The notes beneath the pieces are model-generated. The model saw only the letters and a list, made by a program, of their open reading frames with translations, was not told the DNA's origin and searched no databases. The position numbers and the translations under genes were made by a program. 64,000 nt of DNA from Agriotes lineatus (Eukaryota > Arthropoda > Insecta > Coleoptera > Elateridae), in NCBI GenBank assembly GCA_940337035.1, contig CALNHX010003008.1, positions 1-64,000 of the forward strand, written 5' to 3'. Of the stretch, positions 47,570 to 58,204 are shown in pieces (within the stretch, counting starts at the first letter, position 1; every line of letters starts with the position of its first letter).

Positions 47570-47889
47570 ATAAATATGGATTTTAGAGACTTTAATCTAA
47601 CAAATTTTACTCACAAACCCGTAAAAACATTATAACTAGAACCAATAAAAGTGAATTTCCGCCTTAGTCCATTACCATTATTTTTAATTTGTAATAAACG
47701 TTGAACGTTTCCTAAAGTGCCAACAATTACAAATATACTGTGAATAGGTACAAAACGTTTACAGGTCACTTTATTATCGACAGTACGTCAATTTTTGCTA
47801 TTAATACTACGGTTTGCAACTTGGATATTTGTTTTGATTTTGACATTTCATAAACAACCTGTCAAAGCATGTATTTGTAATGTTTAAAA

Positions 47890-49882
47890 ATGTCAGGCTA
47901 TAAGCGGGTAAACTTTTATGAGTTATGCCGATTATGCGCCACAAACCAACAGAAGGACAAAACGCACATATTCCAGGAAGAGGGCCGCAAGATCCAGCTG
48001 CAAAACAAGATACAAAGCTGTTTATCCCTGAAGGTAATGCTCATTTAAACCGTCCACTCTCAATTTCTACGCCTTCGCCTCGTTGTAGGTGTGCGAAAAT
48101 GACTTCCTCCCCAAAGTTGTCTGCTCGCAATGCTTGCGAACCCTGGAAGAGTGCTGCGTCTTCCGGAAGGAATGCTACACATCAGAAACGATGCTGTCAA
48201 GCTATTTCAACAACTTTAGGTACACCGAGGACTTCAAGAAGTCGGGAAAGGTATGGAGCTAACTAAAATGATCAGTATTTCAGTTTGTGCTTTTGCAGGT
48301 TTATATTAAAGACACTAGTCCAAAAGTTGCGGCACAAATACCTTCAGATGTGTGTACCCCACCAAACACAACAGTTAACAGCTCTACTACCACCAGTTAT
48401 AATGTGAGCGTTGTGCCAAATATAAACAATAATGTTACTCAAGAGAACATACCGTACTACACTCTGCAACTACCTACTGTAATACCTCAAACGAACGAAG
48501 GGAAGCCCTCGAAAGAACAGAAAGTTGTGACGCAGCCCCAGATTGTTTACAACTTGAACACCATTAAAACCGTCATGCCCACCGTGCCCAAAACTAATCA
48601 AATAAGTGAAATCGGCAACGTTACGGTAAATTCCAATGGGGAAATACTTACTATTGCTCCTTTAGTCGATGTAGATGCTCTTTTTTCACAAAATATAATT
48701 CAGAAATCGCAGAGACGAAGTCATCGCAAACATAAGATAGTCGATACCAGTGGAAAAGGTACAGACAATTCGATTATAAAAATCGACTTGACACAGCCTG
48801 AAATTGATTTTAAACGGGACAATTCGGACAAGTTAAAACTGCAGCAAAATAAGGTAACATACACAGTAAAGCTTGACGATTCTTTTAAAAATCCCCTGGA
48901 GTTAAACGGTTCTATGAATTTAAACAGAAGTGGCAACACGTACAATCCAAACCAGTCGGTTATTTTGAATCCTGCTGCATCGCGACTAAACAACATCCCC
49001 AATATAAACCTGAATCGTCCTAAGACATACCTCAACTTTAATAACGTAAATCTCGGTACTAGTGTTCCTACATCCAGTAACATTAGCATTGCTACCGTTC
49101 CTATCTCCAATATGAATTCTGTTTCGAGCTTAAATACAGATTCAGTACTAAATATGAACGCTCCATCAAATTTGAACCTTTCAGTATCCACCTTTAGTCC
49201 GACGCAGAGTTTACAGTACCCAATCAGCAACAGTAAGCAAGAAAATCAGCATATAGATTGCAATGTTAACATTACGTCAGAAATTTTCAATGCGGTAAAC
49301 GCTGCTGGAGTCGCAACTAATCAAAATTCGGATAGTTTACGGAACTCCAGTTTGAACTCCACACCTGTACATAACCTCAATTTCCAGAACCTTAGTGTAA
49401 GCCCTCCTTTTTCCACTACCTCAACTACCATTTCAACAAACCAGACTTTTACGACCCCCCCGAATTTGGACTCGCTGTCCAAGCAAGACACGGGAAGTGT
49501 CAAGAAGCATTCGTGCGACATTTGCTGCAAGACATTCAAGAGGCGTGAGCACCTCTACCAGCACGTCAAACTGCACACGGGCTTCAGGCCCTTCAAGTGC
49601 GAGAACTGCAACAAGTCGTTCATGCGCAAGGAGCACCTGCTGCGGCACATGACCTCGCATAGCGGGCAGAAGAACTTCACATGCAATATCTGCGAGAAGA
49701 GCTTCTCCCGGAACGACAACCTGCTGAAGCATAAGAAGATCCACAACAAGCAGAACAGTTTTACGTGTGAGGTGTGCCAGAAACAGTTCGTCATGGAGCA
49801 CTACTACTTTGCCCATAAACGAACTCACGATAACGAGAAGTGTAGTGTTAATCAGATGTGGGGGTTGCTGAAGGCGGTTTAG
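47890..49882 (+). CDS. ZAD-C2H2 zinc-finger transcription factor, 3 exons, 629 aa
   Basis: Joined exons 47890-48033, 48089-48250 and 48299-49882, all phase 0. Introns are 55 bp (AAG/GTAATG to GTTGTAG) and 48 bp (AAG/GTATGG to TTTGCAG). Start MSGYKRVNFYELCRLCATNQ. The ZAD domain spans residues about 11-95: Cys pair 13/16 in exon 1, Cys pair 60/63 in exon 2, with the family pattern FLPKVVCSQCLRTLEECCVF. ZADs are arthropod dimerisation modules. Residues about 105-500 form a long Asn/Ser/Thr-rich, probably disordered linker with one basic patch (QRRSHRKHK). Four canonical C2H2 fingers follow at about 508-528, 536-556, 564-584 and 592-612 (CDIC, CENC, CNIC, CEVC), then a short tail ending WGLLKAV. 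It probably binds DNA as a dimer in the nucleus. The finger-coding part is markedly GC-richer than the linker. No defects seen. Orthology not assigned. Confidence 0.94.
48034..48088 (+). other. Intron 1 of the ZAD-C2H2 gene (55 bp)
   Basis: GTAATG donor, TTGTAG acceptor. Removing it joins ...CLSLK to VCENDFLPK and restores the ZAD domain. Confidence 0.92.
48251..48298 (+). other. Intron 2 of the ZAD-C2H2 gene (48 bp)
   Basis: GTATGG donor and TGTGCTTTTGCAG acceptor. It contains in-frame stops and ends the ZAD coding exon after KKSGK. Confidence 0.9.
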
Positions 49883-50601
49883 TGGGGGTGAACATTGAAC
49901 TTTCAAATGTAGCTTAGGTCTCTTCTAGTGTACCAGTGCGCGTAAGGTTTGAACTTTAAACTGTGTTTTTGATTGAACCGTTGTACACTTTATGAAATTG
50001 TAGGAATTTTTCAAATTCTGAATCTATAACCATGAACTGTACGTATTCCATTGTAGTGATAAATATTTTTTGTTCCGTATGAGATTATCTAATTTTAGAA
50101 TTGCTTTTGAAATGTATAAAATATTTATTCCAGTGCCGAGATATTAAAATATTTAATCGTCCGCCATGTTTAGCTCGAACCCATTTTTAATATTCAGCGG
50201 TTATGTTAATCAGATATATTTATATTAAAGTACTAAATGCACTGCTCTCTGTTAGAGGTGCATACAAAATAAAGCCAAAGAATGTAAGTTTAAACATGAT
50301 ATTGTATATTTTATTTACACTTTGGTTCAGTCTTACAGTTCTTCATCTGGTCATTCTTGAATTTATCAATTTTTCAGTGTTGTTTTGTTCTTTAAAGAAA
50401 CTCAATTAGACTATAAATAGAACCCCTAGGAAAGTAGTATATGGCAGTTGGGGGGTATCTGCAGATAGTGCTCTAGTTCTAAAACAAATGGCAACTCCTG
50501 AAAGAGGAGATTTTCGAGTTGTTTCAAAAAATATATCTGTATATGTGTTAGGTTAAAGTGTGAAATACTCTTAACACTATGGAATAACCCTTACACTACT
50601 A
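49883..50601. other. 3' flank of the ZAD-C2H2 gene
   Basis: Probable 3' UTR, then AT-rich DNA. A 68-codon hydrophobic plus frame (50203-50409) has no supporting evidence. Confidence 0.5.
50268..50273 (+). promoter_or_regulatory. Possible poly(A) signal of the ZAD-C2H2 gene
   Basis: AATAAA about 385 bp after the stop. Several AT-rich alternatives exist, so this is only a candidate. Confidence 0.35.
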
Positions 50602-51028
50602 TCCATTCACAAAACTCGTGAACTGTCAAAACGCTGTCAAGTTGGTACCTCGTTTAAATTATGGTTTGGAACTTCTGCTTGCTGATTTTGGCAGCACTGA
50701 AATTTTTGCAATTTAAAAACTTGACTTATGTCACACTTTCTTGTAAAGAAATTATCTCCAAAACTTTTTAATTTTTGTGCATACCCCTCAATCGCAATGG
50801 AACAGAGACGAAAGGGGGTTTTATTATTGGAAAGGAAAAAAAAGCTACAGTTAATTATTACAAGGAAAAACTTCACTTAACTTCTGACACATGTAGCATA
50901 ACCTAACTGTAATATTACTAGAAATCACCAGATTCGAAGTACATTCCCAAAATAACTGTAATTTCCATGTACACTCAGCAAATATTTAAAAAACTAGACA
51001 TTGACAGTTCACGAGTTTTGTGCATGGA
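50602..51028. mobile_element. MITE, 427 bp, with ~28-bp TIRs flanked by TA
   Basis: TCCATTCACAAAACTCGTGA at the left is mirrored at the right with one change (TCCATG...), continuing to ACTGTCAA. TA stands on both outer sides (50600-50601, 51029-51030), as in Tc1/mariner-type insertions. No coding capacity. Confidence 0.78.
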
Positions 51029-51393
51029 TAATAAATGAATCCTCTAGTTAGAGGTATAAAATGAAAATAATATCTTTTGCCTTACCAAGTTAATCTATGG
51101 ATGAACTAGTTATATACACTAACTAGCTCGAATCATCTAATGTGTGAAATAGTATAAAATAAAAATTGTCAATGTTATGTTAAAAACTAACACAGAGTGT
51201 CTATAAAAGATTGTTAGGTCAAGAGAGCTTTGAAAGTACATGTTATGAGCAATTTTGGCCGCAACATTGTTTTATGACCGATACTAATTAATTTAAAATT
51301 AACCAACGTAACCTTCAAACAAACTGTAGTCATTCTGTTCCTACTAGTAATAAACCATTGCAGTTGAAACTAATGCAATCAAAATTATATACA

Positions 51394-51560
51394 GTATTTT
51401 GAATCGTAAACGCCCGTTTACTGAACTCTGTTTCTAAGGGTAAAGAGCCTCTTTACGGGCAAGATCGGTAAAAATTTAAACGGGCTGGTCAGAGCCTGTA
51501 AAGAGATGTTTTATCTATGGACACAATGTTTTGTAAAAAAGTGTTTACGATTCGAAATAC
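51394..51560. repeat. Inverted repeat pair, possible small MITE
   Basis: GTATTTTGAATCGTAAACG (51394-51412) and GTGTTTACGATTCGAAATAC (51541-51560) are inverted copies with two mismatches. Between them are further GTAAA/TTTAC and CGCCCG-type words. No clear target duplication. Confidence 0.55.
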
Positions 51561-54112
51561 CATAAAACATTGTACAATACTCCACCATTACTAGAACTTT
51601 ACCCCCTCGCACGGATAGGGTTGCAAACACTACCATTTTGACCCGAAGACTCGGGTTTTTCAATAATTCTTTGGGCTTCGAGTTTTCAATAAAATTCTTC
51701 GTGTTAACTAAAGGTTCATACATACATGGATTCTGAAAAAATTTACTCCTATGTAAAAGCTACAGAGCAGAAGTCATTGGTGAGAAAGTGGCCAAAGAGA
51801 AAAAAAAATAAAATTTTAGAAAATTATTAATTTTTTTCAGAAAAATTTAGTTTTGTAGTAGTTTACTTAACTGATAAGATGGATTTTGAACATTTCTTTT
51901 ATGGAATGTAAAAAATGGTTTTGTTCCTTAATTCCTAATGCTTTACAAAGAATTATGCTAAGTGTAACGGGCCAGCTGAATCCCTTACCCATAATGTTTA
52001 TTTTCATACTTAAATGTAGAAACTAAGTTGTATTTCATATGTTCTATTATTAGATTTAATATTGTATTTTATGTAAGCAGATGTTCACAAAGCTGGACGT
52101 ACATTATGAATTTTGGATTTCGCGAGTGTAGCAAGAAACACACGCTGTATGTGGGATGCTGGGATTTTGAACTCATGCAAATTTAACAAAAAAATGCAGC
52201 AGTCGCACGCGTGAATTTGCCCAGGGTGATATAAGATAATTTGAAACGGCCACAAAAGAGCCTGGCAGCCAATTTTTGCTACAAATAGTGTTAAAGTGCA
52301 GCGAGCCAGCGTTTGCAAATTCCACAAACGCATTTTCCTAGTATATATGTAAGTACACCGATTGTGCTATATTTGAAGCGTCAACTTTGAAATCAATTGT
52401 CCTTACGAGACCTGCAGGTGATGCGAGCGAGGCGTGCTGTTTCCAAGGGTATGCAGCAACCAGTTCCAGGTAAAATGTTTGCAGAACGTGATAAGGTTGC
52501 TTTTAACTGCAAGCTTTTGCAACCGCGCAGGGATGTGTTTTCAGCGACTCCGATAATTACTGGCTTCAGGAAATTTCAACATTGCAGTTTTGTTAGACAT
52601 TTTGACATTATCATTCTTTTAAAATATAATTATTTCAACACTATTTTTAGTGATGCTTTACGTTGTTAATGTATGTTTGTAACACGCCTGCGTGCAGCCT
52701 CAATCTATATCGTACATAGCTTGTTTGAGAACTTAATTCTATTTTTTTGCATTGTTATACGTGTTTTTTGTTTTTTTTTTGTTTTTATATGTGTTTTGAA
52801 GTCAATAGATGATGTAAAGAATTCGGCTTTTTTGTGCATTGTTTAAAGTTAAGTTTCAGTTCGACCAACACTATAGGTGGGAACCAGATTTCTGTTTTGG
52901 CAGATAGTGATCTTGCATAAACGACTAGCTGAGATATTAAGAGAGTTTCATGTTCACTGAGCTAGCTAAGGGATAAAAGGGGCAAATAATTATTTGAATA
53001 TTATGGCGTACGAGACGTCTTGTCAAATTTAATGCATCCAAGGAGGGGTAAAAATGCCGCATTTCATATGCTACTTGAAAAATATAAAACAATTTTAGGA
53101 ATTATATCTTTATAATGTAAAAAACTATTTCACCTTGAACTTTCCTATTAATTTTATCCCACTTTCTTCTCCCACAAAAATTATTTTTTTCGGGTCAGCA
53201 TCGACTCAATATTGGTAAGTCTACGCACGGATAACATGCTCGCCCGTAATGTTCTAAGTAACGGTCTTGTAATGTAAATTACTGTTACACGATAACGATA
53301 ATAACTAAATTTGTTTACAATATTTAGGTTAAATGTAACAGAAATAAGTTGGCCGGTGTTTAAACTTGGTTTAAACACACATAAATTTTAATAACAAAAT
53401 TTACGAAGCCAGTCAGAAGTTCTAAATGTAATTCTGATTTCATAAACAAACAGTTTTAACCTCCAGTTTTACTTCATAATTTTGCAAGTTTATACGTAAT
53501 TTATATCTGTTTTAATCTTGAATTAAAACAGGCAAAATTCAGTTCCCATTTACGAAATCTTAAACGAATATTGTTTCGCCAACATTAAGTGAAAATGCAA
53601 CTCGGCGACCTAGAAAGCCAAGTTCAACTCTCAGCCTGCAAACCCATGCGGAAATATAAAAGCTTATCATGCTGAGTTGCGGTCTTTGCGGACCTTTAAA
53701 CGCGTTCTATTACACTATTATGAACTTTGATATTGTTACTTCGTTAAGCATTTTTATTGTATATAAATACAGGTTTATTTTTATAATAAAACAATCGGCA
53801 TTTAATGTTTGATTCATTCACTACGTCGCCACTCCTATACCAAGCCATAATACTGTCGAGATGTGAGGCTGCATCTCAGGAGTGGTCTTACTGTCGTCCC
53901 TTTAAGTGCCATTGACTAAGCTGGCTTAAAGCGTAAATGCAGTCTCATTTACGCGCTTAAAATTAGGGATAGAATCAGCGCAAAGTAACGGAATCCTGAC
54001 GCAGCCTCTCAGGCATCTGTGTTCAGCCGGTAATACAAATGCCAATAAAATCCATAACATATTCCACAATGCTGAAAGGTCGGCATGATTCATAGCCCTC
54101 CTGACCAGACAA
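51561..54112. other. Intergenic DNA, nothing assigned
   Basis: Several short frames (for example 52085-52333 minus, 52397-52669 plus, 53181-53378 minus) have no recognised domains. 53640-53810 has a TATAAAAG followed by AATAAA-like words, but no boundaries that would prove a solo LTR. Confidence 0.5.
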
Positions 54113-54174
54113 TCTTGTGACACTCTGTATTTATTTCTTTGAAGAAATAAAAAAATCAATTTAAAGGGTGTCCT

Positions 54175-57100
54175 GCGGGATTTTCATTTGCTCTTAACAA
54201 TATTTTTATTTTAGTTTTCACATTAATTTTTCTTGTTTTCGAAACTTCCCTATTTGCGTAGAACGTTTTATACTCTTTTTGTATCTTGTCTTTTATGTTT
54301 TCATTTCGCTCATTGTTGTATGTTATTCGGACTCCCATATAGTTGAACACTTACTTTTTCAAAATTGTACTTTCTTATCTTGATTTCTTTAATTTTGTTG
54401 GCCTTCTCTCTCTTACATTTCATGTACTTGTTTTTTTCATTTATTTCGTTTTTGTTTCTTCCACGATTTGTTTCAAGGTTTCTGTTAGTCCTTTCCATGA
54501 TCTCGATATCATTACTATGTCATCGGCGTTATGCTACGATTTGTACTTCTCTGTTTCTTATGCTCCCCTGTATACCCATTTGCCTTTTATTGCATGGTTG
54601 ATCACAAGATTAAATAACGTTGTCGCCAGTGTATCTTCTTGGCGTACTCTATATTATAACTGTTCTGTTTAAGTTGACACCGCCCGGTGTCTTCCTATCG
54701 TTTTACAATAAAGGAAGTATTGGATTCACCCCAAAAATTCAAAATTAAGTTTTCAACAGATCTTCACGTTTCAGAGTCTCCTGAACCGAAAAAACATGTT
54801 TTTGTTCATTGGTCTGTCTGTGTGTCTGTCTGTGAACATAATATCTCAAAAAGGAAAAGAGGTATGGCGTTGAAACTTCATATATAATTTTTGTGTACTA
54901 TGTAGATGCGACAGCAAGTGTTTGAAGAAAATCGCATAACCGGAAGTAGGTGTTTACTCTTCTGATTTTTCAGTTTTTTTCGATTTTTTCAAAAACGGCT
55001 CCAACGATTTTTTTCAAACTTTACATATTTATTGTGTACCTAATGATGTGAGATAGGTGATTTTTCAGTTGAATACTTGAAACTTGAAAATGAGTTTCTT
55101 TTGTATTTTTTCTATTTCTTTTATTAACTCCTATTTTAAATAGAACACCCGGTATATTATTACATATTTGAATTCAGCTTAAAATTTTAGGGAAAATTTG
55201 TCTCTTCACTAACGCTCTATTTTGTACGGTTTTTGTAGAATTTGTTATTTTTTTTTAATTTTTTACAAATCCTTAAAAATTAAAAATCAAGTTTTTGGCT
55301 AATTATAAGATCACTGTAAAAGGAAGTTGTGTGAGTGTATCACACCAGATTTTTTATTTTTGTTATGACATCTATCACTTCCTCATATGTTGGTTTATCG
55401 GTTTCGTCTATCTCTTCCTCTATTTCTTCATTTCTTCCTCTTTGTTCATGGTCACATCTTCATCCGCTTCCTCGTATAGTAGTTTATGAAAGTGTTCCCA
55501 CCATATTTCCTTCTCTCTGTACCCGACGTACTCAATACCACCATGCTTGTTTCTCAGCTCTTTTATTTTTACTGTGTTTTTTTACTTTTGGTTTCTAATT
55601 TGTTCGTAATTTTTTTGTATTATTATTTTTACAGTTCCGTTCTATCTCGTTTATTACTCCATCAATCCATGCTTTTTTCTTCGTAACTTCTATGTTTTCT
55701 TTTTATTTTCCTTATAGAACTCCATATCATCTTCTTCTCTGGTTCTTAACAATTTTCTTCTTGCTTTGTTTTTCTTGTCTGTCATTTCTTGTCATTCTTT
55801 TTCATACCATTGTTTTCTTATTGTCCAATGGTTTTCGTAGAGCTTCATTCTATTATGCCTTTAATAACTCTCCATTCATTTTCTATATCCACTTTCTTCT
55901 CATTCTTTATTTATTTCCTATAAGTATTCTTTCCTTTCCTTTTCCGTGTACAATCTCTCCACTTTCTTTTTTCCCTACTAGTTTACGTCTTTGTTTCTGT
56001 ATTCCTGTTTAACTTTTGCGATAACTAGAAAATGATTCGAGTCCGTATTTGCGCCCTTCTATGATCTAACGTCCGCAATTGTTCTACTTTGATTCTTTTT
56101 CGTTAGTACATGATCTATCTGATTTCCTCTCGTAGATCCTGGCATCATCCATGTTTCCTTGTGTATTTTTTTGTGCTTGTATTTGGTACTACTAATCACC
56201 ATGTTGGTTTTCGCCGCAAAGTTTCATAGTCTGGTTCGTTTTATCAGGTAGGTATTGTGTGCTCTCTAGCTACTTCCTTTACCTAGTTTTCTTTTCCGAT
56301 TTACGCATTAAAATCCCCTAATATTATCAGTATATCCTGCCTCGGTGCCTTCTCATATTAAGACTCCAGCTCGCAGTAAAAATTGTCCTATTCTTTCTGA
56401 TTATATACTTCTATTGGTGCTTACACACATAATGGATATGTAGTGGTTTTCCTTCTACTCTCAAGTAACACATTCTACCATTAATCGATTTAAAGCTTAT
56501 GATGTTTACTTCTCTCCCCACTATAAATCCTATATCTTTATGTTCATGTTTTGCCTCTCCTGAGTATAACATCTTAAAATCTCTGTTCTTTATTTCACCT
56601 TGGCCTCCCCATCTTATCTCTTGTATTGCTGCTATAATCACTCTATATTTTTTTAGCTCGCTTGCTACTTCTATAATCTTTCCTGGTGTTAGCATAGTTT
56701 TTACATTCCAAGTTGCTGTTTTGCCAATTCTTTTTTATGGGTTTTATTTTTGTTACAAGCTTTACTTTTATTTCCAAACTTACTATTTATTTTTGATTGA
56801 TTCTCAATCGTGTCTATCTTCCTTGCATTGTTCATATACGGTTTCAGTCGTTCTTGGTTTTTCAACAGTTTTTTTATTGATTTCCTTTTTCCTCTTCGAT
56901 CTTCTTCCCTTTATAGTGCTGGAGTTTTTCCATTACTTTATCCCACTTATATATTTTGTTAGCCGATTGTTACATTTGCTTCCTGTCATTTTTTCTTTAG
57001 CTATTCTGCGTTTTGTATCTCTCTTTTCTTTTTTGTTAAATCGTTTTCGATCTGGTTTGCCCTTCAGGCTCTTTTTGCCATTATTTGCATATTTTGATCA

Positions 57101-57220
57101 AACGACTGTATCTTTGCAACAATACCCTTCCTTCCTGATATTATACCTATTTTATATGCCTCAGTTTGTAATGTGACCTTTCCCGTGCCCTGTTCTGTAC
57201 TGTGAATTTTGATTGCCCTT
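54175..57220 (-). mobile_element. Decayed LINE (endonuclease + RT), minus strand, with an insertion
   Basis: On the minus strand the endonuclease starts near 56735 (TATWNVKTMLTPGKIIEVAS, IIAAIQEIRWGGQGEI, NGRMCYLRVEG) and continues HKETWMMPGSTRGNQIDHVL and GANTDSNHFLVIAKV near 56160-56010. RT remains at about 54660-54175: ATTLFNLV-like, ADDIVMISRSWKGLTETLKQ with the Tyr of YADD changed to Asn, INEKNKYMKCKREKANKIKE, FNYMGVRITYNNERNENIKD and TFYANREVSKTRKINVKTKI. It is truncated at 54175. The stretch 54674-55335 breaks the RT. The plus strand is T-rich (the sense strand is A-rich). Many frameshifts; dead. Confidence 0.87.
54674..55335. other. Unidentified insertion inside the minus-strand LINE
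   Basis: LINE reading is lost between these points. The insert begins near GACACCGCCCGGTGTC, a 16-bp palindrome-like word, and has ACACCCGGTAT near 55145. In between are TCTGTCTGTGTGTCTGTCTG and two similar passages, CAAACTTTACATATTTATTG-like and TTGAAACTTCATATATAATT-like. No coding domain. Exact limits uncertain. Confidence 0.4.
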
Positions 57221-58204
57221 TTTTTGCTAGTTAACTCGGTCGTAGAAGCACAAGGCCCGTTCTTATCTCAATGCGGCTAAGGAATTGTCAACATTGCTCG
57301 TTCCGGCTTACTCGCTGCCACCTATAATGCTGTAATTATGCATGCAAATCCCGCCAGAAATTAAAACCAAACAGTTTACATGAAAATACATGCATGGAAA
57401 TACATAAAAAGAACACAATGGTAATATATAAATGTTACATGCGCTATTAATAGTAGCATGGAACAGCCCACGAGCTTAAAGTTGAATCTATATGCTTGAA
57501 TACACTTCTTAATTGTAGGTAGACTTATTATCAATGCCAAGTCAAAAAACCTAGTGTAAATAATGTTTAAATTCCACACACAAGTTTGCTTAATGCCGCC
57601 CTGGCTCCAGTAGCTTAAAATCAGCTGACGCGCTAATTCCGCGATTATGCGCACGTGGCTTTTGGTCGCGTGCTCGTTAAAACTATTGCACAATGTGTTG
57701 CAATAGCAATTAATTCCTTATTATGGCTTTGGTTCTTCCCAATCTTCCTGGGCCGTACATTAACTCGTAAAATGTAATTATAGCAACAAACCTTGCCTTT
57801 ATTTCGTGACAAGATAACCAAGAGATCAGCTCCGTGGCTTCGGTAGCTGCTCCCACAGTGACTTTGTATGTTGGCAAACTGCTGTATCGCGGGGATGCCT
57901 TCTTAAACTGTCACTTTATAGTACTTCGCGTGGCGTAATTTTTTGCTTGGACGTGGCACAGGTATCTTATTACTGTACGACTGAATCTCGCTGCTTTAAA
58001 AGCGCCAAATTGCACTAAACCGCCGCGGCGTCACTCTTTCGCTTGCAGTTCTAATAATAGCACACTGGCTTACACTTCCCTATTCGAGCGCGCCGAATAT
58101 TCGTTGCAAGTTTTAAATACACAATACGTTTTAATCTAATTATTACAATGTAAGAAATACAGTTTAGTTCTCTATATATAGCTGTCACAGGCCTTTTAGG
58201 CCCA
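57221..58204. other. Unassigned DNA between two LINEs
   Basis: A 105-codon minus frame (57376-57693) is hydrophobic and has no recognisable domain. The region 57800-58190 is mixed in GC, with TATATATAGC near 58174. No repeat ends could be fixed. Confidence 0.45.

Larger units (their letters stand above)
44840..47742 (+). mobile_element. pogo/Tigger-like element with PHD-type transposase, internally deleted
   Basis: The left end CACAGTATA, then AATTGTTGGCACT 13 bp further, and the right end (complement) CACAGTATA, then AATTGTTGGCACT 5 bp further, form matching termini. CAGTATA resembles the start of pogo. The coding part between them is the last third of a DDE transposase. Repeats of the GTGCCAA-AATTGG type are spread through the noncoding parts (44855-44895, 45238-45360, 46975-47075, 47715-47730). 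No clear TA duplication remains. It also contains a LINE tail and a hairpin repeat. Confidence 0.72.

Noticed and set aside
53640..53830. TATAAAAG followed by AATAAAACA, suggesting a solo LTR.
   Set aside because: No TG...CA boundaries with a target duplication could be found.
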